Of a stretch of 64,000 nt of DNA, positions 26,140 through 35,099 are shown one piece after another (positions within the stretch are counted from its first letter, which is position 1; the number at the start of each line of letters is the position of its first letter). The stretch is from Sphingomonas sp. PAMC26645 (GTDB taxonomy: Bacteria; Pseudomonadota; Alphaproteobacteria; Sphingomonadales; Sphingomonadaceae). Under the pieces are notes generated by a model, which was not told where the DNA came from, did not search any database, and saw only the letters and a program-made list of their open reading frames with translations. A program made the position numbers and the translations under genes. The stretch spans positions 3,447,001-3,511,000 of the forward strand of contig NZ_CP039249.1 of the NCBI RefSeq assembly GCF_004795835.1. The letters run 5' to 3'.

Positions 26140-26649
26140 ATGCTCGAAATCGCACTTTCCTCCGACGCCCCTTGGCCTGAGCAGGATTGGGACGCCCTCG
26201 CCCTGCGTGCGGCAACGGCAGCGATCCAGCGGACCCCGCACGGCGAGCTGCTGACCAGCGCCGCGACGGTCGAGATCTCGATCCGCCTCGCCTCCGACGA
26301 GGAGGTCCACACCCTTAACAAGCAGTACCGCCAGAAGGACAAGCCGACCAACGTCCTGTCCTTCCCGATGGTTCAGCCCGACCTGCTCGCCACGGTCAGC
26401 CAGAATTCGGACGATGGCGAAGTGCTGCTCGGCGACATCATCCTCGCGCACGGCGTCTGCGTCGCGGAAGCGGCCGAGCGCGGTATCTCGGTCGAGGATC
26501 ATGCGATGCATCTGATGGTGCACGGCACGCTGCATCTGCTAGGCTATGACCATATCGACGACGACGAGGCCGAGGGCATGGAGCAGATCGAACGCGACAC
26601 GCTCGCCGCCTTGGGCCTCCACGACCCTTACCTGATAACAGAGGACTGA
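26140..26649 (+). CDS. ybeY: endoribonuclease YbeY (rRNA maturation factor)
   Basis: A 169-residue zinc-dependent endoribonuclease for 16S rRNA 3'-end processing and 70S quality control. The metal-binding HGTLHLLGYDH motif sits near residue 128, and KDKPTNVLSFP is the other hallmark. AAGGA lies seven bases before ATG 26140. It is normally adjacent to phoH, but here vapBC lies between; corC follows after eight bases. Confidence 0.95.
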   Translation: MLEIALSSDAPWPEQDWDALALRAATAAIQRTPHGELLTSAATVEISIRLASDEEVHTLNKQYRQKDKPTNVLSFPMVQPDLLATVSQNSDDGEVLLGDIILAHGVCVAEAAERGISVEDHAMHLMVHGTLHLLGYDHIDDDEAEGMEQIERDTLAALGLHDPYLITED

Positions 26650-26657
26650 CGACCACG

Positions 26658-27557
<900 letters not shown>

Positions 27558-27636
27558 CACAGCCTGCGCAATGGATCGACGGGCCTTTTGCCCATGATCC
27601 ATTGCCCCGGCCCTGCCGCCGTTCTAACTTCCCTTC

Positions 27637-28965
27637 ATGCGCAAACATATCCTCATCGTCCTTGGGCTGATCCTGCTCGTGATCGCCGCGGGCGTCACCT
27701 ATCTCGCCTGGCCCGACACGGCGGAATTGTCGGTCGACCAGGTCGCCGGCAAGCTGCCCAAGATTACCGATCCGCGCATCCAGACGATCCCGACCGTCAA
27801 GGTCGCGAAGGTCGTCGGCTGGCAGAACGGCGCGATGCCGACGCCTGCCGCGGGCCTCAAGGTCCAGCCGTTCGCGACCGGGCTCGACCACCCGCGCTGG
27901 ATGTACCGCCTCCCCAACGGCGACGTACTGGTTGCCGAGACGAACTCGCCCCCGCGCGAGGGCGGCGGGATCACCGGCTGGGTGATGAAGACCCTTATGG
28001 GCCGCGCCGGCGCCGGCACGCCGTCGGCCAACCGCATCACGCTGCTTCGCGACGCGAACGGCGACGGCGTGGCTGAGACCAAGTCGGTGTTCATGACCGG
28101 TCTCAACTCGCCGTTCGGCATGACGCTGCTCGACGGCCAACTATACATCGGCAACACCGACGCGCTCGTCCGCGTGCCGTACACCGATGGCGCGACCAAG
28201 ATCACCGCCAAGCCGGAGCTCGTTATCAAGCTCAACCCCGGCGGCAATCACTGGGCGCGCAACGTCATTGCCGCCGCGGACGGCAAGACGCTTTACGTCG
28301 GCGTCGGGTCGTCGTCGAACATCGCCGAGAACGGCATGGACGCCGAGAAATACCGCGCCAACATCCTGCAGGTCTGGCCAAAGGACAAGAACTGGCGGAT
28401 CTACGCGGCCGGCCTGCGCAACCCCAACGGCATGGCGATCAACCCCAAGTCCGGCGGCCTGTGGACCGTCGTCAACGAGCGCGACATGCTCGGCTCCGAT
28501 CTCGCGCCGGACTATCTGACGCAGGTCGAGTTCGGCGATCATTTCGGCTGGCCCTGGTATTATTGGGGCGGCTATCCCGACAGCCGCGTCGAACCAAAGA
28601 ATCTTGCGCTACAGCAATACGCCAAGCGCCCCGACTACGCACTCGGACCGCACGTCGCAGCCCTCGGCCTGACCTTCTCGGCGGACGCGAAGCTCGGCGC
28701 GAAGTTCGCCAACGGCGCGTTCGTGGGCGAGCACGGCTCGTGGAACCGCAAGCCGGTGTCGGGGTACAAGGTCGTCTACGTGCCCTTCGGCGACACCGGC
28801 TTCCCGGCGGCGAACGCGAAGCCGGTCGATGTGCTCGGCGGGTTCCTGAACAAGGACGGCGATGCGCAGGGTCGCCCGGTCGGCGTCGTCACCGACAAGA
28901 CCGGTGGGTTGCTGGTAGCGGACGACGTCGGCAACGCGATCTGGCGGGTCACCGCCGGGGGCTGA
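27637..28965 (+). CDS. PQQ-dependent sugar dehydrogenase (sorbosone dehydrogenase family)
   Basis: A 442-residue beta-propeller protein of the L-sorbosone/soluble aldose dehydrogenase family, anchored or exported by an N-terminal hydrophobic segment (HILIVLGLILLVIAAGVTYL). Typical strings are GLDHPRWMYRLPNGDVLVAE, GSSSNIAENG, GLRNPNGMAINP and GEHGSWNRKPVSGYKV. These enzymes oxidise sugars in the periplasm with pyrroloquinoline quinone; many family members have not been tested for PQQ, and no pqq genes are in the window. Single gene with its own upstream gap. Confidence 0.9.
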   Translation: MRKHILIVLGLILLVIAAGVTYLAWPDTAELSVDQVAGKLPKITDPRIQTIPTVKVAKVVGWQNGAMPTPAAGLKVQPFATGLDHPRWMYRLPNGDVLVAETNSPPREGGGITGWVMKTLMGRAGAGTPSANRITLLRDANGDGVAETKSVFMTGLNSPFGMTLLDGQLYIGNTDALVRVPYTDGATKITAKPELVIKLNPGGNHWARNVIAAADGKTLYVGVGSSSNIAENGMDAEKYRANILQVWPKDKNWRIYAAGLRNPNGMAINPKSGGLWTVVNERDMLGSDLAPDYLTQVEFGDHFGWPWYYWGGYPDSRVEPKNLALQQYAKRPDYALGPHVAALGLTFSADAKLGAKFANGAFVGEHGSWNRKPVSGYKVVYVPFGDTGFPAANAKPVDVLGGFLNKDGDAQGRPVGVVTDKTGGLLVADDVGNAIWRVTAGG

Positions 28966-29004
28966 TGCGAATGGGGCGGGCAAAGGTTTCGCCCCTTTTC
29001 CCGT

Positions 29005-29028
29005 CACCCCGGACGCGTTCCGGGGTCC
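29005..29028. repeat. short palindromic repeat in the 28966-29171 gap
   Basis: CACCCCGGACGCGTTCCGGG followed by GTCC holds a perfect 7-bp inverted repeat, CCCCGGA and TCCGGGG. The form is common in alphaproteobacterial intergenic repeats. The rest of the 206-bp gap shows no gene; the flanking genes are convergent. Confidence 0.6.
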
Positions 29029-29171
29029 ACCGTTCCGCGCACGCGAACCCATGTAGCTTGCCGAACCGTGGATGCCTGACCAAGCCCGGCACGACGGATA
29101 TCGCCGGTCGTTAACGAGCGGCGATGTGTTGACCTGATTTTGTTCAATCCGTCATCATCTGATGCACCCGC

Positions 29172-29369
29172 TCACGCCGCCAAAATCCCCCGGGCCTCGT
29201 CCAGGTCATCCTCGTCGACCATCACACGGACCGGAATCAACAACCAGCTCCCCTCCAGGATCGACATCCCGCCATCGAACGCAACCGCCGGAATGCCTTC
29301 GCTCTCCAGCCGCCCGACGATGATATGCGCCTCGTTCCGGCCGTACCGCCCGAGTTCGACCAGGCTCAT
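29172..29369 (-). CDS. DUF2007-type small protein
   Basis: A 65-residue soluble protein with the putative signal-transducing DUF2007 fold: MSLVELGRYGRNEAHIIVGR, a central GIPAVAFDG and terminal VMVDEDDLDEARGIL. Family function is unknown; members are small regulatory-like proteins with a ferredoxin-like fold. Its ATG overlaps the stop of the PPOX-fold gene (ATGA, 29366-29369), so the two form an operon. Upstream in-frame starts would lie inside that gene. Confidence 0.85.
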   Translation of the reverse strand: MSLVELGRYGRNEAHIIVGRLESEGIPAVAFDGGMSILEGSWLLIPVRVMVDEDDLDEARGILAA

Positions 29370-29926
29370 GCGCCGACGCGCTCCGGCAGGATAGTGCCGA
29401 GCCGCACCGGCAACCCGTCGATGCTCTCGGTCGGCCCGCCCAGTTGCTCGATCCGCTCGGCGTCGGTCTGCTTCGCGTGATACTTCGACAAGGTCTGCCG
29501 CTCGCGGTCCAGCGTCATGAACGGCACGCCCCAGCCGCAACTCGTCTGCACCTCGTCGACCGCGATCACGAAGATCTGCCGCGTGCCCGGCAACGGCGTG
29601 AACTGCGCGTAAAGGTCAGCCCAGCCATCATCCTGCGGCAACACCGCACGGCCTTTGCCGTAAATGCGGAAAATCAGCGCCGGTTGGTCGAACGCGCAGA
29701 ACATGATCGTGATGCGACCATCGACGCCCAGATGCGCGTTCGTCTCGTTCCCCGACCCACCGACATCGAGATACGCGACCGTCTTCGGATCGAGTACGCG
29801 AAAACTGTCCATGCCCTTCGGACTGAGATTGATCCGCGCGCCTTCCGCGGCTGTCGCAACGAAGAACACCGGTTGCCGCATCACGAACGCGCGATGATCG
29901 TCGGTGAGCGCGGGGAAGAAGTCCAT
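29366..29926 (-). CDS. pyridoxamine 5'-phosphate oxidase-fold protein
   Basis: A 186-residue split-barrel flavin-binding protein of the PPOX family. The N-terminal region FFVATAAEGARINLSPKGMD and the central TIMFCAFDQPALIFRIYGKG are typical of the putative flavin-nucleotide binding group. It does not carry the substrate residues of true PdxH, so no vitamin B6 role is claimed. It is divergent from ccdA, 49 bases away, and translationally coupled to the DUF2007 gene. Confidence 0.87.
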   Translation of the reverse strand: MDFFPALTDDHRAFVMRQPVFFVATAAEGARINLSPKGMDSFRVLDPKTVAYLDVGGSGNETNAHLGVDGRITIMFCAFDQPALIFRIYGKGRAVLPQDDGWADLYAQFTPLPGTRQIFVIAVDEVQTSCGWGVPFMTLDRERQTLSKYHAKQTDAERIEQLGGPTESIDGLPVRLGTILPERVGA

Positions 29927-29940
29927 CGTTCGTCTCCGAA

Positions 29941-29969
29941 TTGACGCGCGTCGTCAACGCGCATACTTT
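29941..29969 (+). promoter_or_regulatory. ccdAB promoter with overlapping palindrome
   Basis: TTGACG (29941-29946) and TACTTT (29964-29969) form a -35/-10 pair with a 17-base spacer, seven bases before ccdA. TTGACG and CGTCAA (29952-29957) make an inverted repeat across the -35, and GCGCA/TGCGC (29959-29963 and 29971-29975) a second one across the -10. Both are suited to autorepression by CcdA/CcdB. Confidence 0.65.
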
Positions 29970-29975
29970 GTGCGC

Positions 29976-30221
29976 ATGAAACATGATCCTATCGCTACCG
30001 GCAAGCGCAAATCGGTAAATATGTCCGTTGACACCGGCATTGTCGCAGCTGCCAAGGAAGCGGGCGTCAACCTGTCGCGCGTCACGGAAGCCGCACTTCG
30101 CGGCGCAATCAAGACCGAGCGCGAACGACGCTGGAAGCAAGAGAATCGACAGTGGATCGAAGCACAGAATCGATGGATCGATGAGAACGGAATTCCGCTT
30201 TCCGGCCTTGAGCCGCTCTGA
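29976..30221 (+). CDS. ccdA: CcdA-family antitoxin
   Basis: An 81-residue antitoxin. The N-terminal ribbon-helix-helix region (RKSVNMSVDTGIVAAAKEAG, then VNLSRVTEAALR) should bind the operator, and the C-terminal ENRQWIEAQNRWIDENGIPL segment is the toxin-neutralising arm found in CcdA. ATG 29976 fits the family N-terminus; longer in-frame starts overlap the promoter. It ends immediately before the ccdB ATG. Confidence 0.92.
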   Translation: MKHDPIATGKRKSVNMSVDTGIVAAAKEAGVNLSRVTEAALRGAIKTERERRWKQENRQWIEAQNRWIDENGIPLSGLEPL

Positions 30222-30518
30222 ATGGCGCAATTCGACGTCCATTCGATCGACGGACACGGGCTTGTCGTGAATTGCCAAAGCGATCTTTTGAGCGACTTGC
30301 GCTCGCGGGTCGTTGCCCCATTACGCCAGCCTGACGAACCGTCGGTTTCGCAGTCCAGGCTCAATCCACTCGTGACAGTGCATCAGACGGAATATCGGGT
30401 CGCCGTCCAGTTTCTACGCGCCGTCGACAGCCGGCAACTCGGTGAAAAGATCGGTTCGCTTGCCGACTACGAATATGATCTGACGGCTGCAATCGACATG
30501 GTCGTTGGCGGACTTTAA
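30222..30518 (+). CDS. ccdB: CcdB-family toxin (gyrase poison)
   Basis: A 98-residue CcdB/MazF-fold protein, expected to trap DNA gyrase when free of CcdA. It begins MAQFDVHSIDGHGLVVNCQS and ends near the terminal helix (LTAAIDMVVGGL), the region that contacts GyrA in CcdB; the canonical terminal tryptophan-glycine-isoleucine is replaced by VGGL. It follows ccdA with no gap and ends in a tail-to-tail four-base overlap with tldD. Confidence 0.9.
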   Translation: MAQFDVHSIDGHGLVVNCQSDLLSDLRSRVVAPLRQPDEPSVSQSRLNPLVTVHQTEYRVAVQFLRAVDSRQLGEKIGSLADYEYDLTAAIDMVVGGL

Positions 30519-31942
30519 GCCGCCGTCCCACCGACTGTAAGCCCATCGACCAGCAACGTCGGCTGCCCGACGCCAGCCGGCACCGACTGCCCGCCCTTGC
30601 CGCAAATCCCGATGCCCTCGTCGAGCGCGAAGTCGTTGCCGATGCCGCGCACCTTGGTCAGCGAACTCGGACCGTCGCCGATCAGCGTCGCGCCCTTGAT
30701 CGGTGCGCCCAGCTTGCCGTCCTCGATCAGATACGCCTCGGTGCAGCTGAACACGAACTTGCCCGACACGATATCGACCTGCCCGCCACCGAACGCCTTT
30801 GCGAAGATGCCCTTCTTCACGCGCGACAAAAGCTCGGCCGGATCGTCGTTGCCGGCCTTCATGAAGGTGTTGGTCATCCGTGGCATCGGCGCGTGTGCAT
30901 AACTCTCGCGCCGCCCGTTGCCGGTGGCCTCGACGCCCATCAGCCGCGCGTTGAGCCGGTCCTGCATATAGCCCTTGAGGATGCCGTCCTCGATCAGCAC
31001 GGTCTCGCGCGTCGGCGTGCCCTCGTCGTCGATTGTCAGCGACCCGCGGCGATCTTGAAGCGAGCCGTCGTCTACCACCGTCACGCCTTCGGCCGCCACA
31101 CGCTCGCCGATCCGGCCGGAGAATGCCGACGTGCCCTTGCGGTTGAAATCGCCCTCGAGGCCGTGACCGATCGCCTCATGCAGCAGAATGCCGGGCCAGC
31201 CATTGCCGAGCAACACGGTCATCTCGCCCGCCGGTGCCGCGATCGAGTCGAGGTTGACCAGCGCCTGCGACAACGCCTCGTCGATCGCGCGGTTGTACGT
31301 CGCAGGCTCGAACAGGTCGTTGTAGAGATAGCGGCCTCCGATCCCGTAGCTGCCCGTCTCGCGGCGCCCGTTCTGCTCGGCGACGATCGACACGTTGAGC
31401 CGGACCAGCGGCCGGACATCGGTCGCAACGAAGCCGTCCGCGCGGACGATCTCAACGACGGACCACGTTCCCGACAGGCTGACAGATACCTGCGCGACGC
31501 GAGGATCGCGCGCGCGCGCGGCGGCATCGATCGTCTGGCACAGGTTCACCTTGTCAGCGAACGGCACGAGGTCGAGCGGATCGGCAGCGGTGTAGCGACG
31601 CTGGTTCGTGCCCTGCGGCGGGCCGGCCTTCTCGGCCACACCGGGTTCGATCAGTGCCATCGTCTCTGCGGCGCGACGGATCGCGGCGGGGGTCATCTCG
31701 TTCGAATGCGCGAACGCGGTCATTTCGCCCGACACCGCGCGCAGGCCGAACCCAGAGCTGGTGTCGTAGGAGGCGGTCTTCAGCCGACCATCGTCGAAGC
31801 CGAACGCCTCGGCCTTGCGGTACTGGAGATACAGCTCGCCGTCATCGGCCTTGCCGAGCGCCTTTGCGGTCAGCGCCTGCGCCTGTTCGGGGTCCAGGGT
31901 ATCGCGGTAGAGGAACGAACGGGGGTCTGCTGCTATCGTCAT
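30515..31942 (-). CDS. tldD: metalloprotease TldD
   Basis: A 475-residue zinc metalloprotease subunit of the TldD/TldE complex, which processes peptides such as microcins and unfolded stretches in the cytoplasm. The metal site HEAIGHGLEGDF carries the HExxxH histidines. The C-terminal CGKGGQSVPAGVGQPTLLV is typical. No tldE (pmbA) is in the window. It ends against ccdB with a four-base overlap, and the next minus-strand gene upstream of it is the zinc-finger protein's gene on the other side. Confidence 0.95.
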   Translation of the reverse strand: MTIAADPRSFLYRDTLDPEQAQALTAKALGKADDGELYLQYRKAEAFGFDDGRLKTASYDTSSGFGLRAVSGEMTAFAHSNEMTPAAIRRAAETMALIEPGVAEKAGPPQGTNQRRYTAADPLDLVPFADKVNLCQTIDAAARARDPRVAQVSVSLSGTWSVVEIVRADGFVATDVRPLVRLNVSIVAEQNGRRETGSYGIGGRYLYNDLFEPATYNRAIDEALSQALVNLDSIAAPAGEMTVLLGNGWPGILLHEAIGHGLEGDFNRKGTSAFSGRIGERVAAEGVTVVDDGSLQDRRGSLTIDDEGTPTRETVLIEDGILKGYMQDRLNARLMGVEATGNGRRESYAHAPMPRMTNTFMKAGNDDPAELLSRVKKGIFAKAFGGGQVDIVSGKFVFSCTEAYLIEDGKLGAPIKGATLIGDGPSSLTKVRGIGNDFALDEGIGICGKGGQSVPAGVGQPTLLVDGLTVGGTAA

Positions 31943-31960
31943 CCGATAGATATAAGAGGC

Positions 31961-32194
31961 TTAGCGCCCTGCGCCATCCCCGTGATCGCGCAAAGTCGCC
32001 TGGTCCGCGCCATCGGCGGCGCCGCCGACCAGGATGAAGCGGCGGTCGCAATAGCCGCAATCGACGTATCCCGTCTCGTCGATCTGCAACCAGACGCGCG
32101 GGTGGCCGAGCGCTGCGCCGCCGGGAATGTCGGTGGCGCCGTCGCAGGCGACGCGGGCGTGGGTGACGCGGGTGGTTTCGAGCGGCGGATGCAT
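31961..32194 (-). CDS. CHCC-type zinc-finger domain protein
   Basis: A 77-residue protein with a zinc-binding set [11 protein letters not shown] plus an upstream VACDGA cysteine and a histidine in GHPRVWLQI, the pattern of the CHCC zinc-finger family related to the NDUFS6 subunit of complex I. It lies 18 bases before the tldD start and reads the same way. ATG 32194 gives the family length; the in-frame extension further upstream enters an inverted repeat. Function in bacteria is not established. Confidence 0.85.
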   Translation of the reverse strand: MHPPLETTRVTHARVACDGATDIPGGAALGHPRVWLQIDETGYVDCGYCDRRFILVGGAADGADQATLRDHGDGAGR

Positions 32195-32263
32195 GCAGGG
32201 GCGATAGCAAGCGCGGGCGAGCCGGGCAATTGGTTCTTCCGCGCAGGCGAGAAGGAAGAATGG

Positions 32264-32406
32264 GTTCACGCGGAGACGCGGAGACGCGGAGGTGTTGCTT
32301 CCAGCCTGTCGGTCGGGAGACCGCATGATCTGTTCCGTAGGTAGATGATTGAACGATCGCTACGCGACAAAGGCAACACCTCCGCGTCTCCGCGCCTCCG
32401 CGTGAA
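32264..32406. repeat. 143-bp element with 35-bp inverted terminal arms
   Basis: The left arm (32264-32298) and right arm (32372-32406) are reverse complements with one mismatch, built from GCGGAGACGCGGAGACGCGG and a GTGTTGC inner end, and surround 73 non-repetitive bases. There is no open frame inside. It fills most of the gap between the zinc-finger gene and the ABC ATPase gene, which are divergent. Confidence 0.88.
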
Positions 32407-32468
32407 CAAAACTCCTTTGCAACGCCCGAGGGGATGACCAGCCCCGCCGGCCCCGCTATGCCGCGGCC

Positions 32469-33407
32469 ATGACCGAAGCTGCGATCGCAATCAAAAACCT
32501 CAGCAAGACCTACGCGCCCGTCGGCACCGCGCCGCCCAAGCGCGCGCTAGACGACGTGACGTTCGACGTCCCTCGGGGCCAGATCTTCGGTCTGCTCGGC
32601 CCCAACGGCGCAGGCAAGTCGACGCTCATCAATATCCTCGCCGGGCTGGTCAACAAGACCGACGGCAGCGCCGCGATCTGGGGGTTCGACATCGACGAGC
32701 ACCCGCGCAACGCCAAGGCGTCGATCGGGATCGTCAACCAGGAGATCCTGTTCGACCCGTTCTTCTCGCCGTTCGAGACGCTCGAGATCCAGGCCGGCCT
32801 CTACGGCGTCCCCAAGGCAAAGCGCCGCACCATGGAGTTGCTCCGCGCGGTCCATCTCGAGGACAAGGCGCACGCCTACGCCCGCACGCTGTCGGGCGGC
32901 ATGAAGCGTCGCCTGATGGTGGCGAAAGCGATGGTCCACTCGCCCCCCGTCCTCGTCCTCGACGAGCCGACCGCAGGCGTCGACATCGAACTGCGCCAAC
33001 AGCTCTGGACCTATGTCCGCAGCCTCAACCAGGCCGGCGTGACGGTCGTCCTCACCACGCATTATCTCGAGGAAGCCGAAGAACTCTGCGACCGCATCGC
33101 GATCATCAACAATGGCCGCCTCATCGCGAACGAACCGACGCGCGAACTGGTCGGCAAGGCGCAGGAGAAGATCGTCGCCGTCACCGTCGATCGCGACGTG
33201 ACCGATATCCCCGCCAACGCCTGCTTCCAGAAGATCGCGCTCAAGGGCACGCGCACCCTCGAAATCACCTACAAGAAAGACCGCGTGAACGCCGGCGAAG
33301 TCCTCGCCGCGATCCAAGGCAGCGGCTTCGGCATCGTCGACGTCTCGACCAAGGAACCCGATCTCGAGGACGTCTTCCTCAGCCTGACTCGCGCCGCCAA
33401 CGCATGA
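32469..33407 (+). CDS. ABC-2 type transporter ATP-binding protein
   Basis: A 312-residue ATPase of the YadG/NodI/CcmA-like group. Walker A GPNGAGKSTL, the signature TLSGGMKRRLMV and Walker B VLVLDEPTAGVD are intact, and a C-terminal regulatory stretch follows. Such ATPases pair with an ABC-2 permease encoded next to them, but here the following gene is nadB with an ATGA overlap (33404-33407) and no permease is in the window. The substrate is therefore unknown. Confidence 0.93.
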   Translation: MTEAAIAIKNLSKTYAPVGTAPPKRALDDVTFDVPRGQIFGLLGPNGAGKSTLINILAGLVNKTDGSAAIWGFDIDEHPRNAKASIGIVNQEILFDPFFSPFETLEIQAGLYGVPKAKRRTMELLRAVHLEDKAHAYARTLSGGMKRRLMVAKAMVHSPPVLVLDEPTAGVDIELRQQLWTYVRSLNQAGVTVVLTTHYLEEAEELCDRIAIINNGRLIANEPTRELVGKAQEKIVAVTVDRDVTDIPANACFQKIALKGTRTLEITYKKDRVNAGEVLAAIQGSGFGIVDVSTKEPDLEDVFLSLTRAANA

Positions 33408-34981
33408 CGAGCGACATCCTGATCGTCGGCTCGGGCGCCGCAGGTCTCACCGCGGCGCTCAACCTCGCCGACCGCTTTAAGGTCACGGTGTTAGCGAAGG
33501 GCGCGCTCAACGAAGGCTCGACCGCCTGGGCGCAGGGCGGGATCGCCGCGGTGCTCGAACCCGGCGACACGTTCGAGAACCATGTCGAGGACACGATGGT
33601 TGCCGGCGCCGGGCTCAACGACCGCGCGATCGTCGAGATGGTCGTCGAAGGCGCCCCCGCCGCGATCGAACGTCTCACGCATCTCGGCGTCCCGTTCGAG
33701 ACCGAAGGCAACGCGCTGCACCTGACCCGCGAAGGCGGCCATTCGCATCGCCGCATCGTCCACGTTGCGGACGCCACCGGCTGGGCGGTACAGGAAGCGT
33801 TGCAGAAGGCTGCCGAAGCGCATCCGAACATCACCCTCGTCCCCGACCAGATCGCGATCGACCTCGCCACTGGCCGCCACGAGGAACGCTATTCGGGCTC
33901 CGGCAACGTCTGGGGCGTCTACGCGGTCGACCGCAAGACCGAGCGCGTCGCCCTCTACACCGCGCGCGCGACGATCCTCGCGACCGGCGGCGCGGGCAGG
34001 ACGTACCTGTTCTCGACCGCCCCCCGCGGCGCGACCGGCGACGGCATCGCGATGGCATGGCGTGCCGGCGCGCGCGTCTCCAACATGGAGATGATGCAGT
34101 TCCACCCGACCTGCCTCTACAATCTGGAGGTCAAGAATTTCCTGATCACCGAGGCGGTACGCGGCGAAGGCGGGCGGTTGATCAATCCGTCGACCGGCAA
34201 GCGCTTCATGACGTATTACGATCCCGCGCGGATGGAACTCGCCCCCCGCGATATCGTCGCGCGCGCCATCGACGCCGAGATCAAGCGCTACGGGCTCGAT
34301 TACGTCCATCTCGACATCAGCCACATGCCGCCCGAATTCATCCGACACCACTTCCCGAACATCCACGAGAAACTGCTCGGTCTCGGCATCGACATGACGA
34401 CGCAGCCGATCCCGGTCGTCCCCGCCCAGCACTATACGTGCGGCGGCATCGTCATCGACGAACACGGCAAGACCGATCTTCCGGGCCTGTATGCGGCAGG
34501 CGAGTGCACCGAGTCCGGCCTGCACGGCGCCAACCGCCTCGCGTCCAACTCACTGCTCGAATGCTTCGTGTTCGGCGAAGCGGCGGCGGACAGCATCGCA
34601 GCGACGTGGGATACGCTCCCCCCGCCCCCGCCGATCCGCCCGTGGGACGAAAGCCGCGTCACCGATTCCGACGAAGAGGTCGTTATCAAGCAGACCTGGA
34701 CCGAAATCCGCCGTTTCATGTGGAATTACGTCGGCATCGTCCGCACGACGAAGCGGCTCGAACGCGCCAAGCACCGCATCGAACTGCTCAACGACGAGGT
34801 CGCCGAATATTACCAGCATTTCCGCGTCACCCCCGACCTGATCGAACTGCGCAACCTGCTCCAGACCGCCGAACTGATCGTGCGTAGCGCGCTCCACCGG
34901 CATGAGAGCCGCGGACTGCATTTCACGCTCGATTACCCCGAGACGATGCCCGAGGCGGTCGATACGGTTCTCGTTCCATAG
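33404..34981 (+). CDS. nadB: L-aspartate oxidase
   Basis: A 525-residue FAD flavoprotein that oxidises aspartate to iminoaspartate in NAD biosynthesis. The dinucleotide motif SGAAGLTAAL opens the protein; GGAGRTYLFSTAPRGATGDG and HGANRLASNSLLECFVFG are typical of NadB rather than succinate dehydrogenase (quoted as GGAGRTYLFSTAP and HGANRLASNSLLECF). It overlaps the ABC ATPase gene. nadA and nadC are not in the window. Confidence 0.95.
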   Translation: MTSDILIVGSGAAGLTAALNLADRFKVTVLAKGALNEGSTAWAQGGIAAVLEPGDTFENHVEDTMVAGAGLNDRAIVEMVVEGAPAAIERLTHLGVPFETEGNALHLTREGGHSHRRIVHVADATGWAVQEALQKAAEAHPNITLVPDQIAIDLATGRHEERYSGSGNVWGVYAVDRKTERVALYTARATILATGGAGRTYLFSTAPRGATGDGIAMAWRAGARVSNMEMMQFHPTCLYNLEVKNFLITEAVRGEGGRLINPSTGKRFMTYYDPARMELAPRDIVARAIDAEIKRYGLDYVHLDISHMPPEFIRHHFPNIHEKLLGLGIDMTTQPIPVVPAQHYTCGGIVIDEHGKTDLPGLYAAGECTESGLHGANRLASNSLLECFVFGEAAADSIAATWDTLPPPPPIRPWDESRVTDSDEEVVIKQTWTEIRRFMWNYVGIVRTTKRLERAKHRIELLNDEVAEYYQHFRVTPDLIELRNLLQTAELIVRSALHRHESRGLHFTLDYPETMPEAVDTVLVP

Positions 34982-35099
34982 GATGATGGCGGCTCGGCGC
35001 ATCGTCGGCGCGCTTCGTCGCAGCGACGTGCTGCCGCAGTTTCACGTGGCCGATCAACGGATAAGGATCGATGCTTCAGTGCAGGGCGTTCAATCCATC

